Shown one piece after another: positions 52,412 to 60,943 of a stretch of 64,000 nt of DNA (the first letter of the stretch is position 1; each line of letters opens with the position of its first letter). The stretch is from an uncultured Psychroserpens sp. (lineage in GTDB: Bacteria; Bacteroidota; Bacteroidia; Flavobacteriales; Flavobacteriaceae): the NCBI GenBank assembly GCA_947489585.1, contig CANLEE010000006.1, forward strand, positions 124,001 to 188,000, written 5' to 3'. A program made the translations under genes and the position numbers. The notes under the pieces were generated by a model that searched no databases, was not told the DNA's origin, and worked only from the letters and a program-made list of their open reading frames with translations.

Positions 52412-52531
52412 AATGTCAATTTTTGCTTAGCCATACGCCTTTCAGCCGATTCGCTTAACATAGAATTATGAACTAATGTTAAAGTAGTTATAATCTGAGC
52501 ATTTTCTAATGAGCCTTCAATATAATGTAGA

Positions 52532-52539
52532 TACTTTTG
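52532..52539 (+). promoter_or_regulatory. Candidate -7 element of the esterase gene
   Basis: TACTTTTG is an exact TAnnTTTG match, 22 bp before the ATG at 52562. No convincing -33 box was found. Confidence 0.35.
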
Positions 52540-52561
52540 AGCAACATTAAAACGGTTCATA

Positions 52562-53359
52562 ATGATAAAATTCTACACACAATTAACAGTATTACTCTTT
52601 GTTCTTTCAATTCAAGCTCAGCAAAATTCTGAAATTGAAGCCATTAACTTTAAAATTGGTGATAAGCATAGTTTCCAATCAGAAGTCTTAAACGAAAAAC
52701 GTGATATTCTAATTCATTTACCATCCGATTACAATGATTCAAAAAAAGACTATCCAGTTATTTATGTTTTAGACGGAAACAACCACTTCTATCATGCTAC
52801 TATTGGAGTCACAATTTTGGAAGAAAACGCAAAAATACCAGAGAGTATTGTTGTTGCAATTCCAAATAATAGAGGAACAAGAGCTAGGGACTTAGCTCGA
52901 GAAAGAGGCAAGTTTATGCAATTTATAAAGAGCGAAGTGATTGAGTTTGTTGAGAAAAACCATAGAACTAACGACCAAAAAACTATTTTTGGTCACTCTA
53001 TGGCTGGAGCATTTGTTTTAAACTATTTGGTCACTGAGCCTTCATTGTTTGATAATTATATCGCTGCAAGTCCAGTGATACAAATTTTAAATTCTGAACT
53101 ACTAGATAAGTACCAAAAGTTGTTTGAGCAAAATGAAACGTTAGATAAATCATTATACATAACGCTGACTGAATTAGATGCAGAAGGCGAAAGAGCTACT
53201 CAAGCGCTTACTAAGTTCGTTGAGATTCTAAAAAATAAAGCCCCAAAGTCACTTACCTGGAAATATGACTATATCGAGAATCAAATCCATATGACCACGC
53301 CATATCTAACTTTTTACCAAGGTTTAGCAGAGTTTTATAAAAATTATAACGCTCAATAA
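52562..53359 (+). CDS. Secreted alpha/beta hydrolase, esterase D/Fes type
   Basis: A 265-residue protein with a signal (LSIQAQQN) and the putative esterase fold. DILIHLPSDYNDSKKDYPVI and VIYVLDGNN are near the start, the nucleophile elbow GHSMAG near 145, and a final His in NQIHMTTPYL near 240. Relatives cleave thioesters or siderophore esters. The 150-bp spacer before it contains TACGCCTTTCAG and GATTCGCTTAAC, distant traces of repeat interiors, so the array may reach this gene. Confidence 0.82.
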   Translation: MIKFYTQLTVLLFVLSIQAQQNSEIEAINFKIGDKHSFQSEVLNEKRDILIHLPSDYNDSKKDYPVIYVLDGNNHFYHATIGVTILEENAKIPESIVVAIPNNRGTRARDLARERGKFMQFIKSEVIEFVEKNHRTNDQKTIFGHSMAGAFVLNYLVTEPSLFDNYIAASPVIQILNSELLDKYQKLFEQNETLDKSLYITLTELDAEGERATQALTKFVEILKNKAPKSLTWKYDYIENQIHMTTPYLTFYQGLAEFYKNYNAQ

Positions 53360-53663
53360 AAATAGCTTGCTTCAATGTATCTAGAAAATCCCAATTGAAA
53401 AATATAGTAATATTAATTATTAGTTTTAATGCAATTGGTATAAAAACACTTTTGGGCTAGAAATAGTCAAAGAATTTGCTTTCCCTGATGAAAGTGTAAT
53501 AGGAGTTTTAATAAAAAAAAGATAATTTGTTATTGTACTATTTTTTAGAGGTAATGTACTAGAAATTATTAGTAGACATTGATTACTTAAAACATATACA
53601 ATTAAATTACTAGCTTCTCACCTAGTATAAAAATTAAATCCCAAACTTAAAGGATACATAAAA
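53360..53663. other. 304-bp intergenic region with a possible gene remnant
   Basis: This AT-rich gap between two genes whose 3' ends face each other holds no RNA gene or clear terminator. A frame open from 53430 to a stop at 53523-53525 encodes 31 codons including TFGLEIVKEFAFPDESVIGV, which looks protein-like but has no start and no recognised family. It could be the decayed end of a lost gene. Confidence 0.3.
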
Positions 53664-55937
53664 TTATTGCTTTATAATTTTAATTGAATGACTTTTTAAA
53701 CCATTTCGAAGCGAGACCAAATATACTCCGTTAACTAAATTTGATAAATCAAGTTTAGTTGCCTTACTACTTATTTCTTCTATTATGACTCTTCCTATAA
53801 TATCATGCACTTTTATATTATAGTCTCGTAAATCTTGACTTTTGATATTAATAATTCCTTCGGTTGGATTAGGGTAAATAGAAAATGTTTCTGACTCTAC
53901 CTCGCTTATTGATAAACTATCGCAATTAGCTATAGTCTCACTAATACTGTCACATCCTGCATTATTACTTTCTATTATTGCATCACCACTATTTTCCAAG
54001 TGAAAACAAACAGAATCAATACTACAATCACTTAAAAGATCATTATACTGAATTCGCACATATTCAGCAATAGGTCCTATATTAGCAACCCCGTCTATGT
54101 TATTTAATATTGTATTATCATTGATTATTAAATTATTTATCGGTGATATAATATTTTCTAGCCCATTTAAATTTACAAGTTGGTCATTATAGCCAATAAA
54201 AAAATTATTCTCAACTGTATGCAAACTACTTAAATCTATAAAATTAACCAAGGCTGTACTATTAAAGCCTATCATTTTTGCCGATTCTAAATTGCTAAAG
54301 CCTATAATATTATTTAAACTTATACTGCTGCCAAAAAATAAATTTGACTCAAGATTAACTAAGTTGTTAAACCCGCTTATAGTTTCTAGGCTTGAATTAC
54401 GCCAAAAAATGAGTCCAGAATTTCCATCAAATTGGTTTATCGTGGTTAAACTATTAAAACCACTAATTTCAATAAGGTTGGTGTTATCTGAAAAGTATAT
54501 ACTTTTATCAACAACTGCTAATTGCTGAAAACCACTAACACTTAATAAGCTGTTATTATCTTCAAACTTTAACTCATTACCTATAGAAATTAATTGATTA
54601 AACCCGCTCGTTTCTATCAATTGTGCATTGTCATTAATAACTAATGATAACGCAATTGATGTTAAATTATTAAATTCATTTAAATGAGTGATGTTTCCAT
54701 TGTTATGAATCCACATATGGTCATCAACAATTTCCAAATTATCGAATCCCGATAATGTTTGCATAGGGCAATTTAATATAGATAAACCTCCACCTATTTC
54801 TAATAGATTTTGGAAACCTGTTAATTCACTAAAATTAGAAGATGAAATACTTAAGGTGCCATCAATCTGACTCAGTTGATTAAACCTATCCAAAGCAGAA
54901 GTACCTAAGTTGAAAAACAAACTAAAACTACCTTGTACTTGCTGAAGATTGTCAAAACCTTCAAAATTATCAATAGGGTTTGAATGCATGTAAACATTTC
55001 CTCCAATTAATTCTAATGAACTTAAACCTGTTATTGCATTTAAACTATCGTTTCCACTAATAAAAAGATCTGATCCTATAGAACTCAGTTGATTCAAGCC
55101 AGATAAATTAATTAATTGATTATTATTATCTATGCGCAATTCACCATCCAATTGAATAGTGGAGTTTATTCCATCAATAAGCATTAAACTAGGGTTATAT
55201 TGAATACTGATATTTCCGCCGATAGTTTCAATGGCATTAAAACCATCTATTTCATTTAAACTCGTATTATAAACTATTAAACTAGCTCCTACTGATGTTA
55301 CTTGACTAAACTCTGGAATTGAACTTAAAAGAGGATTGTCTTTAAATTCAAAGTCGCCAACTATTGTTTCTAAACTATTAAAACCAGTTAGAGAATGTAA
55401 TTCATCGTGATCTTCTATCGTGAAATTTGAACCAACAGATAAAAGGCTATTAAAACCACTTATCTCTAATAAAGAATTATTTCTATCTATAAACAATTCG
55501 CCACCAATGGTTAATAAATTATCAAAACCACTAATGTTTTCAATATTGTTTTGTTCAAAAAACAACCCTCCACCAATAGATAGTAAATTTGTAAACCCGC
55601 CTAATGTTGTTGGGTCATATCCATTAAAACTCATATCACCGCCAACAGAATTAAGGTTATTTAAACCATTTATATCCATCCATTCCTTGAGGTTGATCAT
55701 ATTAACATTACCTAATATTGAAGTAATGTTATTTAATCCATCTAAATTCTGCAGCCCAATATTAAAACCATATATAGAAACAGAACCATTTATTTCGCTG
55801 CAATTCGGATAATTGGCCATAAAAGAATCAATATCTGCTTGAGTTTGAAAAGTAACACTTCCAGCTGGACATTGAGCAAAAGTGATAAACGACATTAATA
55901 GGAAAACGAGTGTGGTGGTGTTTTTCATTTTTTTCAT
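53664..55937 (-). CDS. Leucine-rich/receptor L-like solenoid surface protein, T9SS type A sorted
   Basis: A 757-residue secreted protein (signal ends SFITFAQ). Residues about 45-640 are a solenoid of repeats about 24-25 residues long, with the pattern ISGFNSLLSVGSNFTIEDN: hydrophobic strand, GF.NL, then IGG.L.I..N. It resembles receptor L-domain or leucine-rich repeats. A Cys-containing cap follows (CSIDSVCFHLE), and the last 75 residues are a T9SS type A sorting domain (FSIYPNPTEGIINI, then IKVHDIIGRV and NGVYLVSLRNG). It is probably exported and bound to the cell surface for adhesion or binding. An ATG at 55928 is an alternative start. Confidence 0.85.
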   Translation of the reverse strand: MKKMKNTTTLVFLLMSFITFAQCPAGSVTFQTQADIDSFMANYPNCSEINGSVSIYGFNIGLQNLDGLNNITSILGNVNMINLKEWMDINGLNNLNSVGGDMSFNGYDPTTLGGFTNLLSIGGGLFFEQNNIENISGFDNLLTIGGELFIDRNNSLLEISGFNSLLSVGSNFTIEDHDELHSLTGFNSLETIVGDFEFKDNPLLSSIPEFSQVTSVGASLIVYNTSLNEIDGFNAIETIGGNISIQYNPSLMLIDGINSTIQLDGELRIDNNNQLINLSGLNQLSSIGSDLFISGNDSLNAITGLSSLELIGGNVYMHSNPIDNFEGFDNLQQVQGSFSLFFNLGTSALDRFNQLSQIDGTLSISSSNFSELTGFQNLLEIGGGLSILNCPMQTLSGFDNLEIVDDHMWIHNNGNITHLNEFNNLTSIALSLVINDNAQLIETSGFNQLISIGNELKFEDNNSLLSVSGFQQLAVVDKSIYFSDNTNLIEISGFNSLTTINQFDGNSGLIFWRNSSLETISGFNNLVNLESNLFFGSSISLNNIIGFSNLESAKMIGFNSTALVNFIDLSSLHTVENNFFIGYNDQLVNLNGLENIISPINNLIINDNTILNNIDGVANIGPIAEYVRIQYNDLLSDCSIDSVCFHLENSGDAIIESNNAGCDSISETIANCDSLSISEVESETFSIYPNPTEGIINIKSQDLRDYNIKVHDIIGRVIIEEISSKATKLDLSNLVNGVYLVSLRNGLKSHSIKIIKQ

Positions 55938-56097
55938 TTAAGAAGCTAATATACCCCTATTTTATTGATTCCAAAAAAGGACAACTAAAGAAACATTCTT
56001 TTATATTATTTCGCAATTAGATTAAGACATATAACTTCTTCCAAATATTATTTTCAAAACGATATGGTTTAGCACTAATCCAAGGCAAGTCTATTCT

Positions 56098-56135
56098 AAA
56101 AACAAGAAATCCCTTCCAAATAAATGAAAGGGATT
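56098..56135 (-). terminator. Terminator of the tRNA operon
   Basis: AATCCCTT at 56108-56115 and AAGGGATT at 56128-56135 form an 8-bp stem with a 12-base loop. On the minus strand the stem is followed by TCTTGTTTTT. It lies directly after the tRNA-Arg 3' end. Confidence 0.6.
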
Positions 56136-56138
56136 CTG

Positions 56139-56212
56139 TGAGCCCTGAAGGATTCGAACCTTCGACCGCCTCCTTAGAAGGGAGGTGCTCTATCCAGCTG
56201 AGCTAAGAGCCC
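56139..56212 (-). tRNA. tRNA-Arg (anticodon UCU)
   Basis: The minus strand folds into a full cloverleaf: acceptor GGGCTCT, D arm TAGCTCAGCTGGATAGAGC, anticodon stem CCTCC/GGAGG around loop CTTCTAA (anticodon UCU, reading AGA/AGG), and T arm with GGTTCGAATCC. The 74-base gene ends with discriminator A; CCA is not encoded. It follows tRNA-Pro after 9 bases and is probably cut from the same transcript. Confidence 0.95.
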
Positions 56213-56221
56213 TCAATAAAG

Positions 56222-56296
56222 TCGGGGTGGCAGGATTCGAACCTGCGACCTCCGCGTCCCAAACGCGGCGCGATAACCGGGCTACGCTACACCCCG
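56222..56296 (-). tRNA. tRNA-Pro (anticodon UGG)
   Basis: The minus strand gives a 75-base cloverleaf: acceptor CGGGGTG paired with CACCCCG, anticodon stem CCGCG/CGCGG around loop TTTGGGA (anticodon UGG), T loop GGTTCGAATCC and discriminator A. CCA is not encoded. UGG reads all or most proline codons by wobble. Confidence 0.95.
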
Positions 56297-56353
56297 AAAA
56301 TGGTTATCAACTTTTTGAGTAATTAAATATAATTTCTCTAAAAATTCGAGGTG

Positions 56354-56385
56354 CAAATATATATCTTTTCTTTAATAGTTGACAA
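56354..56385 (-). promoter_or_regulatory. Promoter of the tRNA-Pro/tRNA-Arg operon
   Basis: On the minus strand TTG (56383-56385) and TATATTTG (56354-56361) are 21 bp apart and fit the Bacteroidota -33/-7 consensus without mismatch in the -7 box. The tRNA-Pro starts about 57 bp after it. Confidence 0.55.
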
Positions 56386-56421
56386 CTTTTATTATTAAAT
56401 TTAAGCATAAAATTTATTTTA

Positions 56422-57528
56422 ATGACATTTATTAGACAATCACTATTTATTATTAGTCTGGTCAGCCTTTTTGCATGTGCTCAAGATAAAACGCCAATTA
56501 ACAATGATCACTCCTATGAATTGATCGTTTCTGAATTAAGAAATCCATGGGCTTTTGCATTTCTTCCTGATCATTCTATGCTTATTAATGAAAAAGAAGG
56601 TCGGATTATTCATTTTAAAAATGGAAAAAAAACAGAAATAAGTGACGTGCCAAAAGTTTATAATCGTGGACAAGGTGGTTTATTAGACATAAAGTTGCAC
56701 CCTAATTATAAAAATAATGGATGGATTTATTTAACATACGCGTCTCCTGAAGGTCAAAACAGAGGTGGGCACACCGCTGTAATGCGTGCAAAATTAAAAA
56801 ACAATACACTTGTTGAAAAAGAAGTATTATATAAAGCCACGCCTAACACCACCAGAGGCCAGCATTTTGGATCACGAATCGTATTTGATGACCAAGGTTA
56901 TCTCTATTTTACTATTGGTGAACGTGGAAATCGTGATGAAAATCCACAAGATATCACACGAGATGGTGGAAAAGTATACCGGTTACATGATGATGGTTCT
57001 GTACCGTTAGATAATCCTTTTATAAATGATGGAAATGCAAAAACTGCGATTTACTCCTATGGACATCGAAATCCGCAAGGCATGGTTATTCACCCAGATA
57101 CTAGAGCGATATGGACCCATGAACATGGGCCAAAAGGTGGTGATGAAATTAATATCATTGCTTCAGGTAAAAATTACGGTTGGCCAGTTATAACCTATGG
57201 TGTTAATTATATTGGCACTAAAATAACAGACGAAACCTCTCGTCCAGGAATGGAACAACCCCTCCACTACTGGGTGCCTTCAATTGCGCCTAGTGGTATG
57301 GAATTTATTTCAAGCGACAAATACAAAGGTTGGAAAGGAAATCTGTTGGTTGGCTCATTAAAATTTCAGTACTTAGACAACTGTTATATAAAAGATGGAA
57401 AAGTTATCAAAGAAGAGCGTTTACTTGATGGATTAGGACGGGTACGTTCTATTAATCAAGGCCCAGATGGCTATATTTACGTTGGCATCGAAAACTTGGG
57501 TATCGTAAAGCTTATAAAAACCAAATGA
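56422..57528 (+). CDS. PQQ-dependent aldose sugar dehydrogenase-like protein
   Basis: A 368-residue lipoprotein-like secreted protein (SLFACAQDK) with a six-bladed beta-propeller of the soluble glucose dehydrogenase/YliI family. Marks are LRNPWAFAFLPD, GQGGLLDIKLHPNYKNNG, GQHFGSRIVFDDQGYLYFT, GHRNPQGMVIHP and EHGPKGGDEIN, which hold the cofactor and active-site histidines. Such enzymes oxidise aldoses in the periplasm with PQQ. The 4-bp overlap (ATGA) with the cytochrome c gene indicates that the cytochrome accepts its electrons. Confidence 0.88.
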   Translation: MTFIRQSLFIISLVSLFACAQDKTPINNDHSYELIVSELRNPWAFAFLPDHSMLINEKEGRIIHFKNGKKTEISDVPKVYNRGQGGLLDIKLHPNYKNNGWIYLTYASPEGQNRGGHTAVMRAKLKNNTLVEKEVLYKATPNTTRGQHFGSRIVFDDQGYLYFTIGERGNRDENPQDITRDGGKVYRLHDDGSVPLDNPFINDGNAKTAIYSYGHRNPQGMVIHPDTRAIWTHEHGPKGGDEINIIASGKNYGWPVITYGVNYIGTKITDETSRPGMEQPLHYWVPSIAPSGMEFISSDKYKGWKGNLLVGSLKFQYLDNCYIKDGKVIKEERLLDGLGRVRSINQGPDGYIYVGIENLGIVKLIKTK

Positions 57529-57965
57529 GAAAGATTTCAGTTGCAATAGTTGCAATAGTTGCAATTTTAATATTGGTATCATGCAATTCTTCTGAAAAGA
57601 AAACAAATACTTCAGAAGAAAAAGAAAAGACAAAACTCGAAGCAAGCATGGCACGAGGAAAAAACATCTATACCAATTTTTGCATAAGTTGTCATTTGCC
57701 AAACGGAAAAGGCCTTCCTAAGGTATTTCCGCCTTTAGCAAAATCGGATTATTTAAAAAATAATCGTCTTGGAAGCATTAGATCTATTAAATATGGTCAG
57801 TCTGGAGAGATTATCGTCAATGGGCAAACTTATAATGGTGTCATGGCGCCTCTAGGTCTTAACGACGAAGAAATAGCTGATGTAATGAACTATATTACTA
57901 ACAGTTGGGGGAATTATAATGCTAAATTAATAACGGTAAAAGAAGTTTCAGCAATTGAGGAATGA
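57525..57965 (+). CDS. Cytochrome c lipoprotein, partner of the sugar dehydrogenase
   Basis: A 146-residue lipoprotein (LVSCNSSEKK) with one class I cytochrome c domain: heme-binding CISCH near 55, followed by NGKGLPKVFPPLAKSDYL, and a probable axial Met in VMAPLG near 106. Its start overlaps the dehydrogenase stop by 4 bp. It probably takes electrons from the sugar dehydrogenase and passes them to the respiratory chain. Confidence 0.88.
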   Translation: MRKISVAIVAIVAILILVSCNSSEKKTNTSEEKEKTKLEASMARGKNIYTNFCISCHLPNGKGLPKVFPPLAKSDYLKNNRLGSIRSIKYGQSGEIIVNGQTYNGVMAPLGLNDEEIADVMNYITNSWGNYNAKLITVKEVSAIEE

Positions 57966-57982
57966 TTTTCTATCATAATTGC

Positions 57983-57990
57983 TAAATTTG
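57983..57990 (+). promoter_or_regulatory. Candidate -7 element of the udk operon
   Basis: TAAATTTG matches TAnnTTTG exactly, 24 bp before the udk ATG. The nearest TTG (57955) is 25 bp upstream, slightly far for a -33 box. Confidence 0.4.
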
Positions 57991-58014
57991 TTCAAGTAAA
58001 ACTTAGATATAAAT

Positions 58015-58623
58015 ATGCTTATAATCGGAATTGCAGGTGGAACAGGATGTGGTAAAACTACTGTTGTAAATCAAATACTTAATGAATTACCTGAAGGTGA
58101 AGTTGGGGTTATCTCTCAAGATTCATATTATATGGATACAACACATTTAAGTTATGATGAACGTGTTAAAATTAATTTTGATCATCCGCGTTCTATCGAT
58201 TTTGAATTGTTAGAAGAACATCTTAAAGAATTGCGTGATGGAAATGCTATTGAACAACCCGTATATTCATTCGTAAAGCATAATAGAACTGGTGACACAA
58301 TTAAAACAAATCCTAGGAAGGTTATGATAGTTGAAGGTATTTTAATCCTCACCAATCCAGAATTACGTAAGATGTTTGATATTAAAATCTTTGTACATGC
58401 CGATAGTGATGAACGTTTGATTAGACGATTAAAACGTGATATTTCTGAGCGCGGACGTGATATTGATGAAGTACTAAGCAGATATCAAACAACACTTAAA
58501 CCGATGCATCAACAATTTATTGAGCCAATGAAAGAATATGCAGATATTATTATACCAAACAACAAATACAACACTGTTGCAGTTGATATAGTAAAGACTA
58601 TTATCAATGAAAAACTAAATTAA
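58015..58623 (+). CDS. udk: Uridine kinase
   Basis: A 202-residue kinase with Walker A GGTGCGKTT at residues 8-16, SQDSYYMD near 35, NFDHPRSIDF near 60, and VHADSDERLIRRLKRDISER as the LID region. It phosphorylates uridine and cytidine to the monophosphates in pyrimidine salvage. The stop and the start of the FtsB-like gene overlap by one base (TAATG), so they are translationally coupled. Confidence 0.95.
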   Translation: MLIIGIAGGTGCGKTTVVNQILNELPEGEVGVISQDSYYMDTTHLSYDERVKINFDHPRSIDFELLEEHLKELRDGNAIEQPVYSFVKHNRTGDTIKTNPRKVMIVEGILILTNPELRKMFDIKIFVHADSDERLIRRLKRDISERGRDIDEVLSRYQTTLKPMHQQFIEPMKEYADIIIPNNKYNTVAVDIVKTIINEKLN

Positions 58624-58928
58624 TGCTCAAATACTTAAAAAACATATTTGTTATTGTCTTTATTTCTTTTGCAATATGGATGCTATTTATAGACTCGAAT
58701 TCGCTATTGATTCACCGTGAATTGAATCAAGATATTCAAGATCTTGAAGATGAAAAAGAGTATTATAAAAAAGAAATTGAAAAAGACATGAAAGCTATTA
58801 AAGAATTAAGTACCGAAGACGGTATCGAGAAATTAGCTCGAGAAAAATACTATATGAAGAAAGATAATGAAGATATTTATATCATTGAATATGAAGATAG
58901 TTTAAAATTGGAAAAAAAAGATGAGTAA
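58623..58928 (+). CDS. FtsB/DivIC-like septum formation initiator protein
   Basis: A 101-residue protein with one membrane helix (IFVIVFISFAIWMLFI), a heptad coiled coil (DLEDEKEYYKKEIEKDMKAI) and the conserved LAREKYYMKK motif of the FtsB/DivIC family. These small proteins join the division complex at the septum. The start overlaps the udk stop by one base and the end overlaps mutA by 8 bp. Confidence 0.88.
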   Translation: MLKYLKNIFVIVFISFAIWMLFIDSNSLLIHRELNQDIQDLEDEKEYYKKEIEKDMKAIKELSTEDGIEKLAREKYYMKKDNEDIYIIEYEDSLKLEKKDE

Positions 58929-60282
58929 GAAATTATTTGACGAATTTCCAGATGTATCTTCAAAACAATGGAAACAAAAAATTCAGGCTGATTTAAAGGG
59001 TGCTGATTACAACGAAACTTTGATATGGCATACCAATGAAGGTATAGATGTTAAGCCTTTTTATCATGCTGATGAACGTAATGAGCTGCCCCCAATTTCA
59101 GAGTCTAAAGCGAGTACGCTTAAAATTTGTCAGTCCATTTTTGTGGCTAATACAGAAAAATCTAATGCGAAAGCTATTGATGCTATTTCAAGAGGCGCTG
59201 AAGCTATTGAGTTTGTGATTCCTACACAAGATATTTCCGTAGAACGTCTTATAAAGAATATTGACACCGCTTCTACTCCAATATATTTAAAATTTCAACA
59301 CTTATTTTCAGATCATATTAAAGCGAGTTCATTTGATAATAATATAGTCGCTCAAATTGATATTATTGATCATCTAGCTAGAACTGGAAATTGGTATCAT
59401 AATTTAAAAGATGATCATAACCATTTTGAAGCAATAGTTAAACAAACCAATACAATTAGTGTTGATATGGCGTTGTATCAAAATGCTGGAGCCAATATGG
59501 TGCAACAACTAGCTTATGCTTTAGCACACACGAATGAGTATTTTAATCATATTCAAAACATTCTAAATGAAAATAAAAAGCAGTCATTAGAAGTTATCTT
59601 TAATGTTTCGGTTGGGACTAATTACTTTTTTGAAATTGCGAAATTGAGAGCCTTACGAGAGCTTTACAGCGCATTAGCTACAGAATATGGTATACATACT
59701 AAATGCCAAATTCATGTAACACCAACAAAACGTAATAAAACCATTTACGATTATAATACAAACATGCTGCGCACCACTACCGAATGTATGAGTGCTGTTT
59801 TAGGAGGCGCAAATCGTATTACCAACTTGGCATATGATGCTATTTATCATAAAGATAATGAGTTTGGAGAACGCATTTCACGTAATCAGCTACTTGTTTT
59901 AAAGCATGAAAGTTATTTTGATACTGTTGATAATCCATCCGATGGGGCTTACTATATCGAAAGTTTAACATCTCAATTAAGTGAAAAAGCTTTGGAGCTA
60001 TTTAAAGATATTGAAGCTAATAACGGGTTTCTATTCCAACTCAAAGAAGGGAAAATTCAGAAGAAAATAAGAGAAAGTGCTGCTAAAGAACAAACGCAGT
60101 TTGATGCTGGTGAACAGGTATTATTAGGAACAAATAAACATCCAAACCCAGACGATAAAATGAAACAGAACTTGGAGTTATATCCATTTGTAAAAACAAA
60201 TCCAGTTAAGACTTTAATTGAACCTATTATAGAAAAACGTCTAGCTGAAACTATAGAACAAGAACGACTTAAAACCGAATAA
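58921..60282 (+). CDS. mutA: Methylmalonyl-CoA mutase small subunit
   Basis: A 453-residue protein homologous to the TIM-barrel part of methylmalonyl-CoA mutase. Marks are FPDVSSKQWKQKIQADLKG at the start and TRTTTECMSAVLGGANRI-like and NPSDGAYYIESLT-like segments. It lacks the C-terminal B12-binding domain, so it is a shortened form of the non-catalytic small subunit. With the large subunit it forms the heterodimer that interconverts succinyl-CoA and methylmalonyl-CoA. It overlaps the FtsB-like gene by 8 bp and is separated from mutB by a lipoprotein gene. Confidence 0.9.
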   Translation: MSKKLFDEFPDVSSKQWKQKIQADLKGADYNETLIWHTNEGIDVKPFYHADERNELPPISESKASTLKICQSIFVANTEKSNAKAIDAISRGAEAIEFVIPTQDISVERLIKNIDTASTPIYLKFQHLFSDHIKASSFDNNIVAQIDIIDHLARTGNWYHNLKDDHNHFEAIVKQTNTISVDMALYQNAGANMVQQLAYALAHTNEYFNHIQNILNENKKQSLEVIFNVSVGTNYFFEIAKLRALRELYSALATEYGIHTKCQIHVTPTKRNKTIYDYNTNMLRTTTECMSAVLGGANRITNLAYDAIYHKDNEFGERISRNQLLVLKHESYFDTVDNPSDGAYYIESLTSQLSEKALELFKDIEANNGFLFQLKEGKIQKKIRESAAKEQTQFDAGEQVLLGTNKHPNPDDKMKQNLELYPFVKTNPVKTLIEPIIEKRLAETIEQERLKTE

Positions 60283-60293
60283 AAATTCAAACC

Positions 60294-60938
60294 ATGAAAT
60301 TAAAACTATCACTAATTGTATTATGTCTATGCTTTTTTGCTTGTAAAAATGAATCAAAAACAGAGCAAATAGCTTTTGATTATAAATATCCAAGCGTTGA
60401 AAAACTTATAGATTGTGAAGGAATTGATACAGGATTATTACAAGAAGCGCTACAATCTTTTGAGGAGGATTTGGTAAATTTCTACACACCAGGAAAACCT
60501 GTCTATTCTAGAGCATATAGCTTGTTTGTGAGCCAAGCACTTTCGAACAGAGTTGATTATCCTAAAATCGTTTCTGAGCATTCCAAACTGGTCTTTGAAG
60601 CTTTAAAACAAGACAACGATTTATGGACTACCAATCCAGATGGTAGTCGATTAAATTTTAATAATCCCGTTTTTAAATGTATTGGAAGCCAAATTAAAGA
60701 TGAACCTTTACAAAAAACATTTAATGCCTTGATATCAACCAATAGTATGAGTTTACGCATGTTTGGTGATGAACTAAAACGCAAAACTTTTGGAATGAAA
60801 GATGACAAGCATCTGGCTACATATGTTGCGCTCGAATTATTCTACGGAAAATTATACAATGTCGATTTTAATAGAGATCCTTCAGAGGAAACAAGTGGCT
60901 TAAAAGAACATGGATCACATGATGGACATAACCATTAA
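60294..60938 (+). CDS. His-tailed lipoprotein between the mutase subunits
   Basis: A 214-residue lipoprotein (LCFFACKNE) with a helical mature part ([31 protein letters not shown]). The tail HGSHDGHNH has four histidines and could bind metal, such as zinc or nickel. The family is not recognised. It lies 11 bp after mutA and 5 bp before mutB, so it is part of the operon, though nothing links it to the mutase reaction. Confidence 0.75.
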   Translation: MKLKLSLIVLCLCFFACKNESKTEQIAFDYKYPSVEKLIDCEGIDTGLLQEALQSFEEDLVNFYTPGKPVYSRAYSLFVSQALSNRVDYPKIVSEHSKLVFEALKQDNDLWTTNPDGSRLNFNNPVFKCIGSQIKDEPLQKTFNALISTNSMSLRMFGDELKRKTFGMKDDKHLATYVALELFYGKLYNVDFNRDPSEETSGLKEHGSHDGHNH

Positions 60939-60943
60939 AATTT

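Noticed and set aside
53664..55937. Plus-strand frames (54292-54528, 55420-55812) opposite the solenoid gene
   Set aside because: They arise from the repeats read on the other strand; the minus-strand gene has a signal peptide, repeats and a sorting domain.
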